Below are positions 45,535-55,706 of a stretch of DNA of 64,000 bases, piece by piece; the first letter of the stretch is position 1, and every line of letters begins with the position of its first letter. Under the pieces are notes generated by a model. The model was not told where the DNA came from and ran no database searches. It saw only the letters and a list, made by a program, of their open reading frames with translations. Source of the DNA: Blastopirellula retiformator (GTDB lineage Bacteria; Planctomycetota; Planctomycetia; Pirellulales; Pirellulaceae); assembly GCF_007859755.1 (NCBI RefSeq), contig NZ_SJPF01000004.1:248894-312893 (forward strand), given 5' to 3'. Position numbers and translations under genes: made by a program.

Positions 45535-45537
45535 CAG

Positions 45538-46464
45538 TTACTCTCCCGCGTTGTCGAAATCGAGATCCTTCCACTTCATCGCCCGGCGGAACGGTTCGAT
45601 GCGGAGCATCACTTCGCCGTTCTGAAAGACGCGAACCGTGCCGTTCGACTCGCTCACTACGATCGCAATCGACTTCGTCTTCTTGCTGATCGCGGCGCCG
45701 GCCCAGTGGCGGGCTCCCAGCCCTTTGGACAACGTCACGCTGGCCGAAGAGACGTCGACCAGACGGCAAGCCGCTTCGACCACGCCGTCGGCATTGATGA
45801 TGAAGGCGCCGTCCAGCTGGGCGATTTCCTTCAGACCTTCTCGGACGCGGTTGTCGAAGATGCTGCGCTCTTTGCGGTTGTAGCCCTTGATCGGATCGAA
45901 GCCGCTAGCGACGCTGTGGTGCAACACTTTGCGATGATCGCCGACGACAAACATCGTACCGACCGGCTTTCCTTCGCGCCCTTCGCGGCCGATGTCGACC
46001 GCCAGGTCGATTACGTGCTTGAGGGTCTCCAGCGGAACGCTCGTCTCCAAGCGGCGCAAATCGCGCGAGGTCAAGCGGCCAAGATGCTCGGACAAGCGAA
46101 CCAGGCTGATCGTGTCGATCCGCGATTCGTCAAACCCGCTGTAGAGGGCGACCACCGAGGCGCCGGTGGCGATAATATCGTCCGCCACCGATTCGACCAG
46201 GGCGTGGGTCAGCTTTTCTAGAATCGGGCTTTCGTCCAGCTCGACGACGATCGGCATCAGGCCCGTCTCTTTGGCGCCTTCCAGGGCCTCCTCGTCATCG
46301 GCGGCGACGATCGTCTTGGCGTTGCCGGCGCCCGCTTTGATCTGCTCCCACTCGCAAACGCCTTCGACAAAAATCAACAAGGCGTCAGCTTCGGCCTGCT
46401 TCACAAGGGCAGCGCCGATTCTGAGAAACTCTGCGAATTGCTTGGTGAATTTCTGTTGCTTCAT
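45538..46464 (-). CDS. DisA_N-domain diadenylate cyclase, DacZ-like
   Basis: The 308-residue protein has a C-terminal diadenylate cyclase (DisA_N) domain with the DGA motif (LDGAFIINADGVVEAACR). The second motif is GLGARHWAGAAISKKTKSIAIVVSE, where RHR becomes RHW. The N-terminal 150 residues form an alpha/beta domain (IVAADDEEALEGAKE, ATGASVVALYSGFDESRID) resembling the pyruvate-kinase-C-like domain of archaeal DacZ; this is from memory and not certain. It lacks the DisA DNA-binding domains and the CdaA membrane helices. The predicted product is c-di-AMP. Confidence 0.85.
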   Translation of the reverse strand: MKQQKFTKQFAEFLRIGAALVKQAEADALLIFVEGVCEWEQIKAGAGNAKTIVAADDEEALEGAKETGLMPIVVELDESPILEKLTHALVESVADDIIATGASVVALYSGFDESRIDTISLVRLSEHLGRLTSRDLRRLETSVPLETLKHVIDLAVDIGREGREGKPVGTMFVVGDHRKVLHHSVASGFDPIKGYNRKERSIFDNRVREGLKEIAQLDGAFIINADGVVEAACRLVDVSSASVTLSKGLGARHWAGAAISKKTKSIAIVVSESNGTVRVFQNGEVMLRIEPFRRAMKWKDLDFDNAGE

Positions 46465-46600
46465 CCGTAGCGGTCAGTTCGGCAAAATGCCGCGTCAAGA
46501 GTGCGGGCCCAGGAGCAAGTGCGATCGTGAACGCATCGTAGAAAAGATCGCAGACCGAGGCAACTACGCCGACCGACCGAAATCGTGTTCTGCGCTGCAA

Positions 46601-48151
46601 TTAGGGCAATTTCGACGCGACTTCGGCGCTGCGGTGCCCCGGCGGCGTACCGAAAACCCGCTGATCGTAGATCGACAGGGCGTGCAACCCGTGTCCCAGA
46701 GGCCCAATGCTCCAGTCCATCCGCGGGTTCCGCTCTAGGATCGTCGCCAGGTAATCGATCGCTTTGACCATCTGCGGCGAAGTCAGCTCTTCCTCGGTCA
46801 GCGAGTAAGCGAGCCATTCGGCGATGTGGCCGCTGGTCTGCAACCGACGCTGCAGATCGGGCTTGGCGGCCCGGCCTTCAAACCAATCGGTGCTGAAGCT
46901 GCCATCCGGATTTTGTAGTCGGAAGGTGTAGCGGTAGTAGTCGTCCAGGAAGGCCTGAGCCCGGCCCCAGTGGCCATCCATCGGCAAACCGGACAACTCC
47001 CGCTTTTTGACCGCGTAAGACAGCCCCATCAGGCGATGCGTGCCGCCGCAAGCGGCGCCGATCACCGGTTGTTTCAGCTCTTCGCTGATCAGCCGCTCGA
47101 TCGTCCAGGCCTGGCCGTCGTCGCTCCTCCACTGGGCGTCGACCGGCAGATAGTAGGCCAGCGAGATCAGTTTGAAGGTCAACTCGGTCGCGGGACGGCA
47201 GGTTTCCTTCTCGAACTCGATCAGATCTGAGATGCGATAGGCTTGGTTGTTGACCCGGATTTCGTACGACGGGGTGACGTAGCTTTGGGCGAGCATCGCC
47301 AGAAACTGGCCATGATGCCCCTGGACGCCGACTCCCTGGCGAGCCCCCAGGCGTCCCCGTTCGACGTAGAACAGGTTGTAGCCTTTGCACTTGCCGTTCC
47401 AGCAGAGCCAACCGATCGCGTTGACCGGCGTGCCGTTGACCTGGACATTGGCGTCGACCCCATACGGCAACATGGTGTGCATCGTCGCCCAGGCGTTTTC
47501 TTTGGCGACGTCGACCGGCATGGTGTAATAGGCGTCCAAGACGCGGTGAATTTTGCCGCGGAGCCGGATCTGCTCGGGCGTCAGCTCTTTTTGAGGCGGC
47601 GCTTCCGGAATCAATTCGACCGGCTCAGGCTCTTCGGCAGGCTTTTTCTCTGGGGCCGGGGCGGGCTCGATCGATTTCATCACGACCGGCTCTTGCTTGG
47701 CCGGGGTCTGTTCGGCCGGCTGCATCTCTTCGGCGGGCATCTCCAGCGGCAACTGGGCTGGTTCGACGGGAGAAGCGGGCGATTTCGGCTCGCTCTTCAT
47801 CTCCTCTTGCGGCGCAACGCCAGAGCCAATCTCGGCCGGCGGCTCTTTCATCGGCAGCAGCTTCAGCAGCGGCTCTTCGGCGGCGTTGGCGGCGGCTTCC
47901 TTTTCTTCTGCGGTCAGCGGCGCAACCGGGGCGGGAAGGTCATTTTGCGGCAGCGTCGTTTTTTGCGGCTCTTTTTCGGCGCCAAACTTCAGCGCGATGC
48001 GTAGAACAGGAGCCTCCAGCGTCAGCCCGCTGGCATCGACCGACTCCTGGCTATTGGATGGCGATTGCAGTTGCAGCCCATCCGCCAGAGCGGGTGCGCA
48101 AAAACCGGAAATTGCCAAGAGAGTCAATAACGTCGAACGTCGTCGCATCAT
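46601..48151 (-). CDS. Large secreted protein with Pro/Glu-rich linker
   Basis: The 516-residue protein has a signal peptide (MMRRRSTLLTLLAISGFCAPALA). A Pro/Glu/Ala-rich region of about 150 residues follows. The C-terminal domain of about 320 residues (from KIHRVLDAYYTMPVDVAKENAW) is mostly helical with conserved-looking segments (GHHGQFLAMLAQ, IGAACGGTHRLMGLSYA, LGHGLHALSIYD). The helical pairs recall alpha/alpha-toroid folds, but I recognise no catalytic motif. ATG 48151 has AAGG 5 nt upstream. Confidence 0.7.
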   Translation of the reverse strand: MMRRRSTLLTLLAISGFCAPALADGLQLQSPSNSQESVDASGLTLEAPVLRIALKFGAEKEPQKTTLPQNDLPAPVAPLTAEEKEAAANAAEEPLLKLLPMKEPPAEIGSGVAPQEEMKSEPKSPASPVEPAQLPLEMPAEEMQPAEQTPAKQEPVVMKSIEPAPAPEKKPAEEPEPVELIPEAPPQKELTPEQIRLRGKIHRVLDAYYTMPVDVAKENAWATMHTMLPYGVDANVQVNGTPVNAIGWLCWNGKCKGYNLFYVERGRLGARQGVGVQGHHGQFLAMLAQSYVTPSYEIRVNNQAYRISDLIEFEKETCRPATELTFKLISLAYYLPVDAQWRSDDGQAWTIERLISEELKQPVIGAACGGTHRLMGLSYAVKKRELSGLPMDGHWGRAQAFLDDYYRYTFRLQNPDGSFSTDWFEGRAAKPDLQRRLQTSGHIAEWLAYSLTEEELTSPQMVKAIDYLATILERNPRMDWSIGPLGHGLHALSIYDQRVFGTPPGHRSAEVASKLP

Positions 48152-48398
48152 CCATGCCTTGATTTTCTGTCGCAAGTTTGCCGGTTAGGCAAACCCCGCT
48201 TTGCTGCAATCGCCTTATCGCCAGCTTGGCATACGCAGTTTTCGGACGCAACGGCGGGACGAAATCAGGGCGATTCGCGTCGCGACGTCGCTTTTTCACA
48301 TGCGGGGGAGACTCGTCGGCAGAAACCGCAAATCCTACCTCGTTGCCTGAGTCGCCGAAGTCCGCATCCCCCGGAATCCGGCATGTCCCGATCTCGGT

Positions 48399-49091
48399 CT
48401 ACCGCATAAAGGAAGGAACGAGCCAACTAGTCAGGCTCACGTTCTCGGGTGGGGCAGGATTTTCACCCATCGCGTAAGCCTCCCATTTTTCGGCATCGCC
48501 GCCGTAGTCGACCTGGCTATTTTCTTTGAGCGACTGAATCGCCACGTAGCGGAGAGCAGGATCGCGGTCTTGAATCGCCGGAGCCAGCGCCTTGCGGGCC
48601 TCGGCCGAATCGAATTGCTCGAGCGCCTTGGCGGCTGCGATCCGGACGTCCAACTCGCGATCGCGGACGATCAGGTCTCCCAGCTCTTCAACCGCTTTGG
48701 GGTCGCGACCGACGACCAGCGTTTCGACCGCCAACACACGGACGCGCGGTTCGCTGTCGTAGAGGCCCATGCGTAGGCCTTCCTGAGCGGAGGGGGTTTG
48801 CAGCGCGGCAAGCGCTTTGAGAATCTCCATTCGCAGCAGCGGATCTTGTTCATCCTTCAATTGCTGCGTCAGTTTGCTGGCGTTGAGTTGCCGCTCAGAG
48901 TCGCTCATCTCTTCGGTGTAGCGAGCCAAGCGACGAATGTCGTCGCGCCGTTGCGTGGGACTGGGCCCATATTTCGCCAGATCAGCCGGGTCATCGATCA
49001 TTCCCCAACCGAAAGGGTTGCTGATGGCGCCGTTTTTGGTGCAACCGAGCACCAGTAACAAGAGACAGATGGCAAAACTGGCCGACTTCAT
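48399..49091 (-). CDS. HEAT-repeat lipoprotein
   Basis: The 230-residue protein has a lipobox (LLLLVLGC, Cys17). Two to three HEAT-like repeats follow (EILKALAALQTPSAQEGLRMGL, VRVLAVETLVVGRDPKAVEELGDLI, VRIAAAKALEQFDSAEARKALAPAI, LRYVAIQSLKE). HEAT repeats act as binding scaffolds. It is a single gene; the 281 bp upstream holds nothing else recognisable. Confidence 0.82.
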   Translation of the reverse strand: MKSASFAICLLLLVLGCTKNGAISNPFGWGMIDDPADLAKYGPSPTQRRDDIRRLARYTEEMSDSERQLNASKLTQQLKDEQDPLLRMEILKALAALQTPSAQEGLRMGLYDSEPRVRVLAVETLVVGRDPKAVEELGDLIVRDRELDVRIAAAKALEQFDSAEARKALAPAIQDRDPALRYVAIQSLKENSQVDYGGDAEKWEAYAMGENPAPPENVSLTSWLVPSFMR

Positions 49092-49372
49092 CGTTGCCCT
49101 TTGAACGTTTTTCTATCAAGCAATTTTGGGTCGCGAGGACGCGAGACGATAGCAAATCGGTTGGGGGCCGCCTAGACGAATCCCCAGCAAATCGAAACCT
49201 GCTTTGGAGGGCGAAATTTGTTCGGTCCGCCGCTTCGCATCTCCCGCCAAAACGTGGTAGGCTTTCCACTTAGGGCTAGCAACATGTCCAGTGGGCCAAT
49301 ATTTCCGCCTGGGGGACGAATACCTATCGACGTTACCGCCTGATTCGCTCATCTACAGGGGGGAAAATTCCC

Positions 49373-49900
49373 TTGGTCGATCCCAAACAACATGCCAGCA
49401 ACCGTGGCGCGATAGAAACGATCCTGCGCTACATTCCCGGTTTTAGCGGTTACCTAGAAAAGGAGTATCGGCGCGATGCCGACGCCCTCACCCGTAAATG
49501 GTTGGCGGATCGCTTGGATCGGGGAAAATCGCCACTCGATACCTATGGAAGAATGCTGGTCGACTTAGGCCAGATTGACCAGCTTCCCATGATTGACCGC
49601 CTCCGCGCGAAACTCGACATGACAATCGGTCGGTTGCGGGGGGCGATGCCGGGCTACAGCGGCTTCTTCGACTTTGTACAAATCGGCGAAGATCAATTGG
49701 ACGACATCTACGACTACGACGCTGCGATGATCACCGACGCCGATGCGGTCGCCGCGCGAATGGAAAAACTGCCAACCGCCAGCGATCCGCCGGCAGTCAC
49801 GATTCCGCCGCTAATTTCGACGCTCGACGCGATGCTAGCGAAGCTGGACGAACGCGAAAACATGCTGAAGGGAATCGGATCGGAACCGCCGGCCAGCTAA
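49373..49900 (+). CDS. Hypothetical protein upstream of SPFH gene
   Basis: The 175-residue soluble protein begins at TTG 49373 with a G-run 9 nt upstream. It is helical and charged ([54 protein letters not shown]), with an acidic [22 protein letters not shown] stretch and a C-terminal coiled-coil tendency ([15 protein letters not shown]). No family is recognised. The SPFH gene follows after 59 bp in the same direction, so a shared function is plausible. Confidence 0.75.
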   Translation: MVDPKQHASNRGAIETILRYIPGFSGYLEKEYRRDADALTRKWLADRLDRGKSPLDTYGRMLVDLGQIDQLPMIDRLRAKLDMTIGRLRGAMPGYSGFFDFVQIGEDQLDDIYDYDAAMITDADAVAARMEKLPTASDPPAVTIPPLISTLDAMLAKLDERENMLKGIGSEPPAS

Positions 49901-49959
49901 GCGAACTATGGCCGCACGCTGCTGATCGACGGAACAAGCAACACGAGGGGAATACGCCA

Positions 49960-51345
49960 ATGGGCATCCGACTAGAAGTCATTCAATATTTCGACGAAAC
50001 CAATCGCTCGCTCGTACATCGCGAACCGCAAAGCGGTTCGGCCGACATCAAGTACGGCGCGCAGTTGATCGTCCAGCAAAATCAGGAAGCGATCTTCTTC
50101 CGCGACGGCAAAGCGATGGACAGCTTTGACGCCGGACGTTACACGCTGACCACGCAGAACCTGCCGCTGATCACCAGCATTCTCACGATTCCATGGGAAA
50201 AGTCGCCGTTTCAGTGCCAAGTCTACTTCTTTGGCAAGCAGACGTTCCTCGACCAAAAATGGGGAACGCGGCAACCGATCACCGTTCGCGACGCCGACTT
50301 TGGCATGGTCCGGCTGCGGAGCTTCGGCAAGTTCTCGTATCGCATCAAAGACGCCGCGCTGCTGCTCAACACGCTGGTCGGCACCCAAGGCAAATACACC
50401 ACCGACGAAGTGACGATGTTCCTGAAGGACGTCATCGTCTCGCGGCTGACCGACTTGCTCGGCACGATGCAGGTCAGCATGCTCGACCTGCCGGCCAAGT
50501 TTGACGAAGTCGCCGCCGGCACGCGCATTAAGGTGGCCGAGGACTTCGCCAAGTATGGTCTGGAACTGGCCGACTTCTTTATCAACGCGATCACCCCGCC
50601 CGAAGAGGTGCAGAAGGCGATCGACGCCCGCAGCAGCATGGGCGCCATCGGCGATCTCCGCGCTTTCACCATGTACCAGGCCGCCAATAGCATGTCGAAG
50701 ATGGCGGAGCAGGGGGGCGGAACCGGCAACAACGCCATGGGTATGGGCATGGGCGCCGGATTCGGCATGATGATGCCCGGCATGATCCAACAGGCGATGC
50801 ACGGCCAGCCCGCTCCGCAAGCGGGCCAACCGCTGCCGCAGCAGCCGCAACAAGGCGCCCCGATGATGGGCGCCGCACCTGCCGCCGCCGCGGCCGGGGG
50901 CTCGCTATCGTTTGACGACCTGGCGCCGGCCACGCATCAAACCGATCCGAAGCAAATTGTGCAGACGGTCGCCCAGACGAATTCTTGGAGCATCGCGGCC
51001 GATGGCGAAGGGTTCATCGTCACCGTGCCGATCGGCAGTTTGCGAAAGCAGAACGTTCACATTTCGTTCGATCGCAAAGATGACGACGGCCAAAGCCTGA
51101 TCACGTTCCAGTCGTACTGCGGTCCGGCGACCGAGCGCAACGCGGTGGCGCTGCTCCGCTACAACACGAAGATGATCCATGGCTCGTTCGCCTTCGCCAC
51201 CACGCCGGCCGGCGAGATGATCGCCGTCCAGGCCAACGAACATGCCGACACGGCTGACGTGCTGGGCCTGACCCGCATCGTCACCGCGATCGCCTGGCAG
51301 GCCGATAAGGTTGAGGAAAAGCTGCTAGGCACGGACGACAACTAA
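49960..51345 (+). CDS. SPFH-domain protein with C-terminal YbjN-like domain
   Basis: The 461-residue protein has an N-terminal SPFH/band-7 domain of the YdjI/virion core type at about residues 20-240 ([48 protein letters not shown]). A Gly/Met/Gln/Ala-rich linker follows ([27 protein letters not shown]). The C-terminal 120 residues resemble a YbjN/secretion-chaperone fold ([40 protein letters not shown]). Relatives usually end in a zinc ribbon instead. It may form a scaffold with the upstream protein. Confidence 0.82.
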   Translation: MGIRLEVIQYFDETNRSLVHREPQSGSADIKYGAQLIVQQNQEAIFFRDGKAMDSFDAGRYTLTTQNLPLITSILTIPWEKSPFQCQVYFFGKQTFLDQKWGTRQPITVRDADFGMVRLRSFGKFSYRIKDAALLLNTLVGTQGKYTTDEVTMFLKDVIVSRLTDLLGTMQVSMLDLPAKFDEVAAGTRIKVAEDFAKYGLELADFFINAITPPEEVQKAIDARSSMGAIGDLRAFTMYQAANSMSKMAEQGGGTGNNAMGMGMGAGFGMMMPGMIQQAMHGQPAPQAGQPLPQQPQQGAPMMGAAPAAAAAGGSLSFDDLAPATHQTDPKQIVQTVAQTNSWSIAADGEGFIVTVPIGSLRKQNVHISFDRKDDDGQSLITFQSYCGPATERNAVALLRYNTKMIHGSFAFATTPAGEMIAVQANEHADTADVLGLTRIVTAIAWQADKVEEKLLGTDDN

Positions 51346-51375
51346 CCAACTTCGCCCTTCGCTGTTGGCCCTGGC

Positions 51376-52953
51376 GTGAAGTTTCGTCTCGTCGCCGCTG
51401 TACTGATCTTGGTTGCCGCCGGCTTGCTTGCGGTCGGCGGCGACTCCTTGACGTTACGTCTGATTGGCGCGTCGGCGCTGTTGGCTTTGGGCGCCGCGGC
51501 GATCGCATTGCCGCTGGGCGCCTTCTTGGCGATCGCACTGGGGCGATTGCCGATTTCGGCCCGCTGGTTGGCCCAAGGTCTGCTGACGCTGCTGTTGTTT
51601 GAGCCGCTCTATCTGACCTGCGGCGCGTGGCGGGCCGCGTTTGGTCCGCATGGCTGGCTGCAGGATCAAATTGGCCCGGCCGCCAACGCGTTTCTGCTCG
51701 ACGGTTGGCTCGGCGCGATCGTGCTGCACGGCGTCGCCGCGATTCCGTGGACATTCTTCTTTGTCCGTTTGCAGTTGGCGACCGGAGCGGCAGAGCTGGA
51801 AGAAGACGCGCTGCTCGATGGTTCGACCGCATCGACGCTAGCCAATGTGACGCTCCGCCGCGCGGCGCCGGGGCTATTTATCTCGGCCCTCTGGATCGGG
51901 GTCGTTGCGTTCAGCGAAATGACGGTCACCAGCATTTGCAACGTGCGAACCTACGCCGAGGTCCTCTTCACTGGCATCACCCTGGGAGAAGCGGTCGATC
52001 AAACGTCGCTGCCGGTCTGGCCGGCGGTCCTTGTCACGCTGGTGATGACCATCATCGCGACAACGCTGGCCGTGCAACTTGCCCCGGCCAGCGCCGCCAG
52101 TTTGCCGGTCCGCCCGCCGACCTTTCCGTTGCGCCCCCTCACGCGCTGGCTGACGACAACGATCGTTTGGCTGTTGGTCGCGTTGCTGGTCGGTCTGCCG
52201 ATTGGGGCGTTCGTTTACAAGGCGGGACTGGTCGTGAACGTCGCCGATGGCCAAGTCGATCGCTATTGGTCGGCGGCGAAGATGGGAGAGTTACTGATTG
52301 AGTCGGCCCAGAAATACGCCGGCCTCTTTCAATGGACGATCGCCTTGGGCGCCGCCAGCGCTGCGGTCACGCTGGTGATCAGTAGCAGCATTGCCTGGCT
52401 CGCTTCCCGGCGGTGGTATGGTCAAGGGATCATCGCGACAGTCGCCGGCGTGCTGTTCGGCATCCCGGGACCGATCATCGCACTGTCGCTGATCTGGTTG
52501 TTCAATCGCCGTGGTTCGCCGCTACTCATCTACTTTTACGACCGCACGATTTTGGCGCCCACGATTGCGCTGGTGATCGTCAGCTTGCCGATCTGTTTAC
52601 TGCTGCTGTGGCACATCTTTCGCGCCGATGTCGGCGACCTGGACGAAGCTGCGCAGCTGGAAGGCCTAGGGCCTTGGCGTCGACTGTGGCGGGTTGGCGT
52701 GATGCGGCGTCCGGCGGTGTTGGCGGCCGTTTTTCTGCTGGCGTTCGCGTTGGCGACCAGCGACGTGACCGCGTCGTACTTGGTGACCCCACCCGGCGTC
52801 GACACCCTCTCCCGCACCATTTTTGAGATGCTGCACTACGGCGCCGAGGACAACGTCGCCGCCCTCTGCCTGATCAATCTGGCCCTTTCGGCAACGCTGG
52901 CGGTGATAACGATTATTCTGCTCAGGCCAGCGTTTCGTGCGGCTCAGTCCTGA
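51376..52953 (+). CDS. Two-domain ABC transporter permease (FbpB/ThiP-like)
   Basis: The 525-residue integral membrane protein starts at GTG. It is made of two permease halves of about six helices each. Both halves have the cytoplasmic EAA-type loop (EEDALLDGSTASTLANVTLRRAAPGL and DEAAQLEGLGPWRRLWRVG). This fused layout is usual for iron(III) and thiamine importers. No ATPase or binding-protein gene is adjacent, so partners must be elsewhere. It follows the SPFH gene by 30 bp and may be cotranscribed with it. Confidence 0.88.
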   Translation: MKFRLVAAVLILVAAGLLAVGGDSLTLRLIGASALLALGAAAIALPLGAFLAIALGRLPISARWLAQGLLTLLLFEPLYLTCGAWRAAFGPHGWLQDQIGPAANAFLLDGWLGAIVLHGVAAIPWTFFFVRLQLATGAAELEEDALLDGSTASTLANVTLRRAAPGLFISALWIGVVAFSEMTVTSICNVRTYAEVLFTGITLGEAVDQTSLPVWPAVLVTLVMTIIATTLAVQLAPASAASLPVRPPTFPLRPLTRWLTTTIVWLLVALLVGLPIGAFVYKAGLVVNVADGQVDRYWSAAKMGELLIESAQKYAGLFQWTIALGAASAAVTLVISSSIAWLASRRWYGQGIIATVAGVLFGIPGPIIALSLIWLFNRRGSPLLIYFYDRTILAPTIALVIVSLPICLLLLWHIFRADVGDLDEAAQLEGLGPWRRLWRVGVMRRPAVLAAVFLLAFALATSDVTASYLVTPPGVDTLSRTIFEMLHYGAEDNVAALCLINLALSATLAVITIILLRPAFRAAQS

Positions 52954-53015
52954 TTCGGCGGCGCTAAAGCTTCGCAAATCGGGTCTTTCACCGCGATCTT
53001 GCGTATACTGACAGC

Positions 53016-54158
53016 ATGAATGTTGCCCGCACCTTATCGCCCGTGCTGTTCACGCTCGCCATCTGCGCCTCAGCGGCGGCCGAAGATACGCTCACCTTTC
53101 GTTACAACGATGCGGAAGTTACCAAGTCAGGCCGAATCATCGCCCAGGCCGAAAGCGGCGTGATTCTTGAGACGCCCGACAGCATGCAGTGGCCCATCCT
53201 GGCGGACGACTTGCTTGCGAAGAAACAAACGCCTGGCGAGTTCGTCCCACTCAACAAACAGCAGCTGACCGAACAGGTGCTAAGCGAACTGCCGGCCGGC
53301 TTTGAAGTGCACGAGACGGCGCATTACCTGATTTTCTACAACACCTCGAAGGCTTACGCCTACTGGTGCGGTTCGCTGTACGAACGGCTTTATCGCGGCT
53401 TCGTCAATTATTGGAAGCAGCGGGGCGTCAACCTGACCGAACCGACGCAGCCGATGGTCGCGGTCATCTTCGACAACCGACAAAACTACGCCGCGTATGG
53501 TCAGGAAGAATTGGGCGACGCGGCCGGCTCGATCGTCGGCTATTACAGCATGCATACCAATCGAGTCGCGATGTACGACCTGACTGGCGTCGACGCAGCT
53601 CGCGCCCAAGGCTCCAGCAAACGGGACATCGCCCGGATCAACAATATCCTGGCCCGCCCCGAAGCGACCTTCCTGGTGGCGACCATCGTGCATGAGGCGA
53701 CCCATCAGATCGCCTACAACTGCGGACTGCAGATTCGCCTGGCCGATAATCCGGTCTGGGTGAGCGAAGGCCTGGCGATCTATTTTGAAACGCCCGACCT
53801 GTCGAGCTCACGCGGCTGGCGCGGCATTGGCGAAGTGAATCGCATTCGTCTGCCGCAAGCGAAACGCCTGGTCCAGCAGCCCGGCAGAAAGCTGATTCCG
53901 CAACTGTTGATCGACGACGATCAATTCCGGAAAGCGGAAACGGCGCTCGACGCCTACGCGTTGGCCTGGGCGCTCAACTATTACTTGCTGAAGCGATATC
54001 CCGACAACTACGCCAACTATCTGAAACATCTCGCCGAGCGTCGCCCGCTGCACGATCCGCCCCGCGAAGAGCGGCTGGCCGAGTTCCAGCAATTCGTCGC
54101 AGAAGATCTCGATGCGTTTGAGGCCGATTTCCGCAAGTTCATCGCTGGCTTGCGTTAA
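53016..54158 (+). CDS. Secreted DUF1570 metallopeptidase-like protein
   Basis: The 380-residue protein has a signal peptide (LSPVLFTLAICASAAA). An SHD1-like segment follows (RYNDAEVTKSGRIIAQAESGVILETPD). The DUF1570/peptidase MA-like domain has the zinc motif HEATH (VATIVHEATHQIAYNCGL) and the downstream Glu in WVSEGLAIYFE, the gluzincin pattern. It is likely a periplasmic peptidase. ATG 53016 lies about 60 bp after the permease stop. Confidence 0.85.
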   Translation: MNVARTLSPVLFTLAICASAAAEDTLTFRYNDAEVTKSGRIIAQAESGVILETPDSMQWPILADDLLAKKQTPGEFVPLNKQQLTEQVLSELPAGFEVHETAHYLIFYNTSKAYAYWCGSLYERLYRGFVNYWKQRGVNLTEPTQPMVAVIFDNRQNYAAYGQEELGDAAGSIVGYYSMHTNRVAMYDLTGVDAARAQGSSKRDIARINNILARPEATFLVATIVHEATHQIAYNCGLQIRLADNPVWVSEGLAIYFETPDLSSSRGWRGIGEVNRIRLPQAKRLVQQPGRKLIPQLLIDDDQFRKAETALDAYALAWALNYYLLKRYPDNYANYLKHLAERRPLHDPPREERLAEFQQFVAEDLDAFEADFRKFIAGLR

Positions 54159-54349
54159 ACGAATCCCCGGCCGCAACGCTCCGCCCATCTCGCGCAAACT
54201 CCCTGCAGAAATTTTATAAAATCAAATGGAGATTTGCCGCGAGGGTATCTACAATCAAATCACCCTCTCGATTCCTGCCATTTCCCACCACCCAACCCGC
54301 GCGTTCTCCTTGCCGTATCGCGTTTCGCCTCCCTAGGAGTTTCTTTCTG

Positions 54350-55645
54350 ATGCCGAACGAAAACAGCACTGCTCCCTCCGACTCGCGTCGCGACTTCCTG
54401 AAAAAATCGGCCGCCATCAGCGGCGCCGCCGCGGTCGGCAGTTTGAGCGTCGCTCAAAGCGCCCATGCCGCTGGTTCTGACATGTTGAAGGTCGCCCTGA
54501 TCGGTTGCGGCGGTCGTGGCAGCGGCGCCGCTAAGAACGCCACGATGGGTGACGAGAACCTGAAGGTCACCGTTCTCTGCGATATCTTCCCCGACGTGCT
54601 GGCCCAAGCCCGCGAGCGACTGGGGCGCGCCCTGGGCGAGCGAATGGATGTGACCGACGACAGCTGCTTCTCGGGCTTCGACGGTTACAAGCAGGTGATG
54701 GAGTGCGATGTCGACGTCGTGCTCTTGGCGACGCCGCCCCATTTCCGTCCGGCTCACCTGCGGGCCGCGATCGAAGCCGGCAAGCATGTCTTCTGCGAAA
54801 AGCCGGTCGCCGTCGATGGCCCTGGTTGCCGCCACGTGCTGGAGACGGTCGAGATGGCGAAAGAGAAAAACTTGAGCATCGTCAGCGGGCTGTGCTGGCG
54901 ATACGCTCCGATGGTCAAAGAGACAGTCGCCAAGATCAAGTCAGGCGCCATCGGCGATATCGTCGCCATTCACGAGACCTACCTGACCGGCACGCTTTGG
55001 TATCGCCAACCGCAGCCTGACTGGACCGAGATGGAAAACCAGGTTCGCAACTGGACCTACTACACCTGGCTGGCCGGCGACATCATCGCCGAACAGCACA
55101 TTCATAGCCTCGACAAGGCGCTCTGGCTGAACGACGACGCGCCGCCGCTGGTTTGCGAAGCGATTGGCGGACGCCAGGTTCGGACCGAAGCGAAGTGGGG
55201 CAACATCTACGACAACTTCGGCGTCGCCTACGCGTTCCCCAATGACGTGAAGGTCTTCTCCTACTGCCGCCAGATGGCCGGCTGCTACAACGACGTCAAC
55301 GACTACGTGCTCGGCGCCAAAGGCAAGGCTGCGATCCTCAGCGGCACGGTCACGCCGAATGAAGGCGAAGCCTGGAAGTACGACGGCCCCGGCGGCAACA
55401 TGTACGACCTGGAACACAAAGCGCTATACGAAGGGATCCGCTCGGGCAACGTCATCAACAACGGCGTCTACATGACCCGCAGCACGTTGATGGCGATCAT
55501 GGGACGCATGGCGGCCTACACCGGTCAGAAAATCACCTGGGAGATGGCGCTCAACTCGCAGGAAGATATGACCCCCAAGAAGTATGAATGGGGCGACGTC
55601 GCCATCCCGTCAGTCGCGATGCCCGGCAAGACGAAGTTCGTCTAG
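54350..55645 (+). CDS. Tat-exported Gfo/Idh/MocA oxidoreductase, tandem copy 1
   Basis: The 431-residue protein has a Tat signal (DSRRDFLKKSAAISGAAAVG), a Rossmann motif (VALIGCGGRGSGAAKNA), CEKPVAV, and a C-terminal domain with HIHSLDKALWLNDD. It probably acts on a carbohydrate in the periplasm. AGGAG precedes the ATG by about 12 nt. It is a close paralogue of the following gene, with the same length and near-identical ends (MPNENST... AMPGKTKFV). A terminator separates the two. Confidence 0.92.
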   Translation: MPNENSTAPSDSRRDFLKKSAAISGAAAVGSLSVAQSAHAAGSDMLKVALIGCGGRGSGAAKNATMGDENLKVTVLCDIFPDVLAQARERLGRALGERMDVTDDSCFSGFDGYKQVMECDVDVVLLATPPHFRPAHLRAAIEAGKHVFCEKPVAVDGPGCRHVLETVEMAKEKNLSIVSGLCWRYAPMVKETVAKIKSGAIGDIVAIHETYLTGTLWYRQPQPDWTEMENQVRNWTYYTWLAGDIIAEQHIHSLDKALWLNDDAPPLVCEAIGGRQVRTEAKWGNIYDNFGVAYAFPNDVKVFSYCRQMAGCYNDVNDYVLGAKGKAAILSGTVTPNEGEAWKYDGPGGNMYDLEHKALYEGIRSGNVINNGVYMTRSTLMAIMGRMAAYTGQKITWEMALNSQEDMTPKKYEWGDVAIPSVAMPGKTKFV

Positions 55646-55673
55646 CCGACGCCAACAACTCGGAAAACGCCAA

Positions 55674-55706
55674 GAATAGCGGGGCACTCGGTCCGCTATT
55701 CTGTTT
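55674..55706 (+). terminator. Intrinsic terminator between the tandem oxidoreductase genes
   Basis: The 9-bp stem GAATAGCGG/CCGCTATTC has a 10-base loop, followed by TGTTT. The weak T-tract may allow partial read-through into copy 2. Confidence 0.6.
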
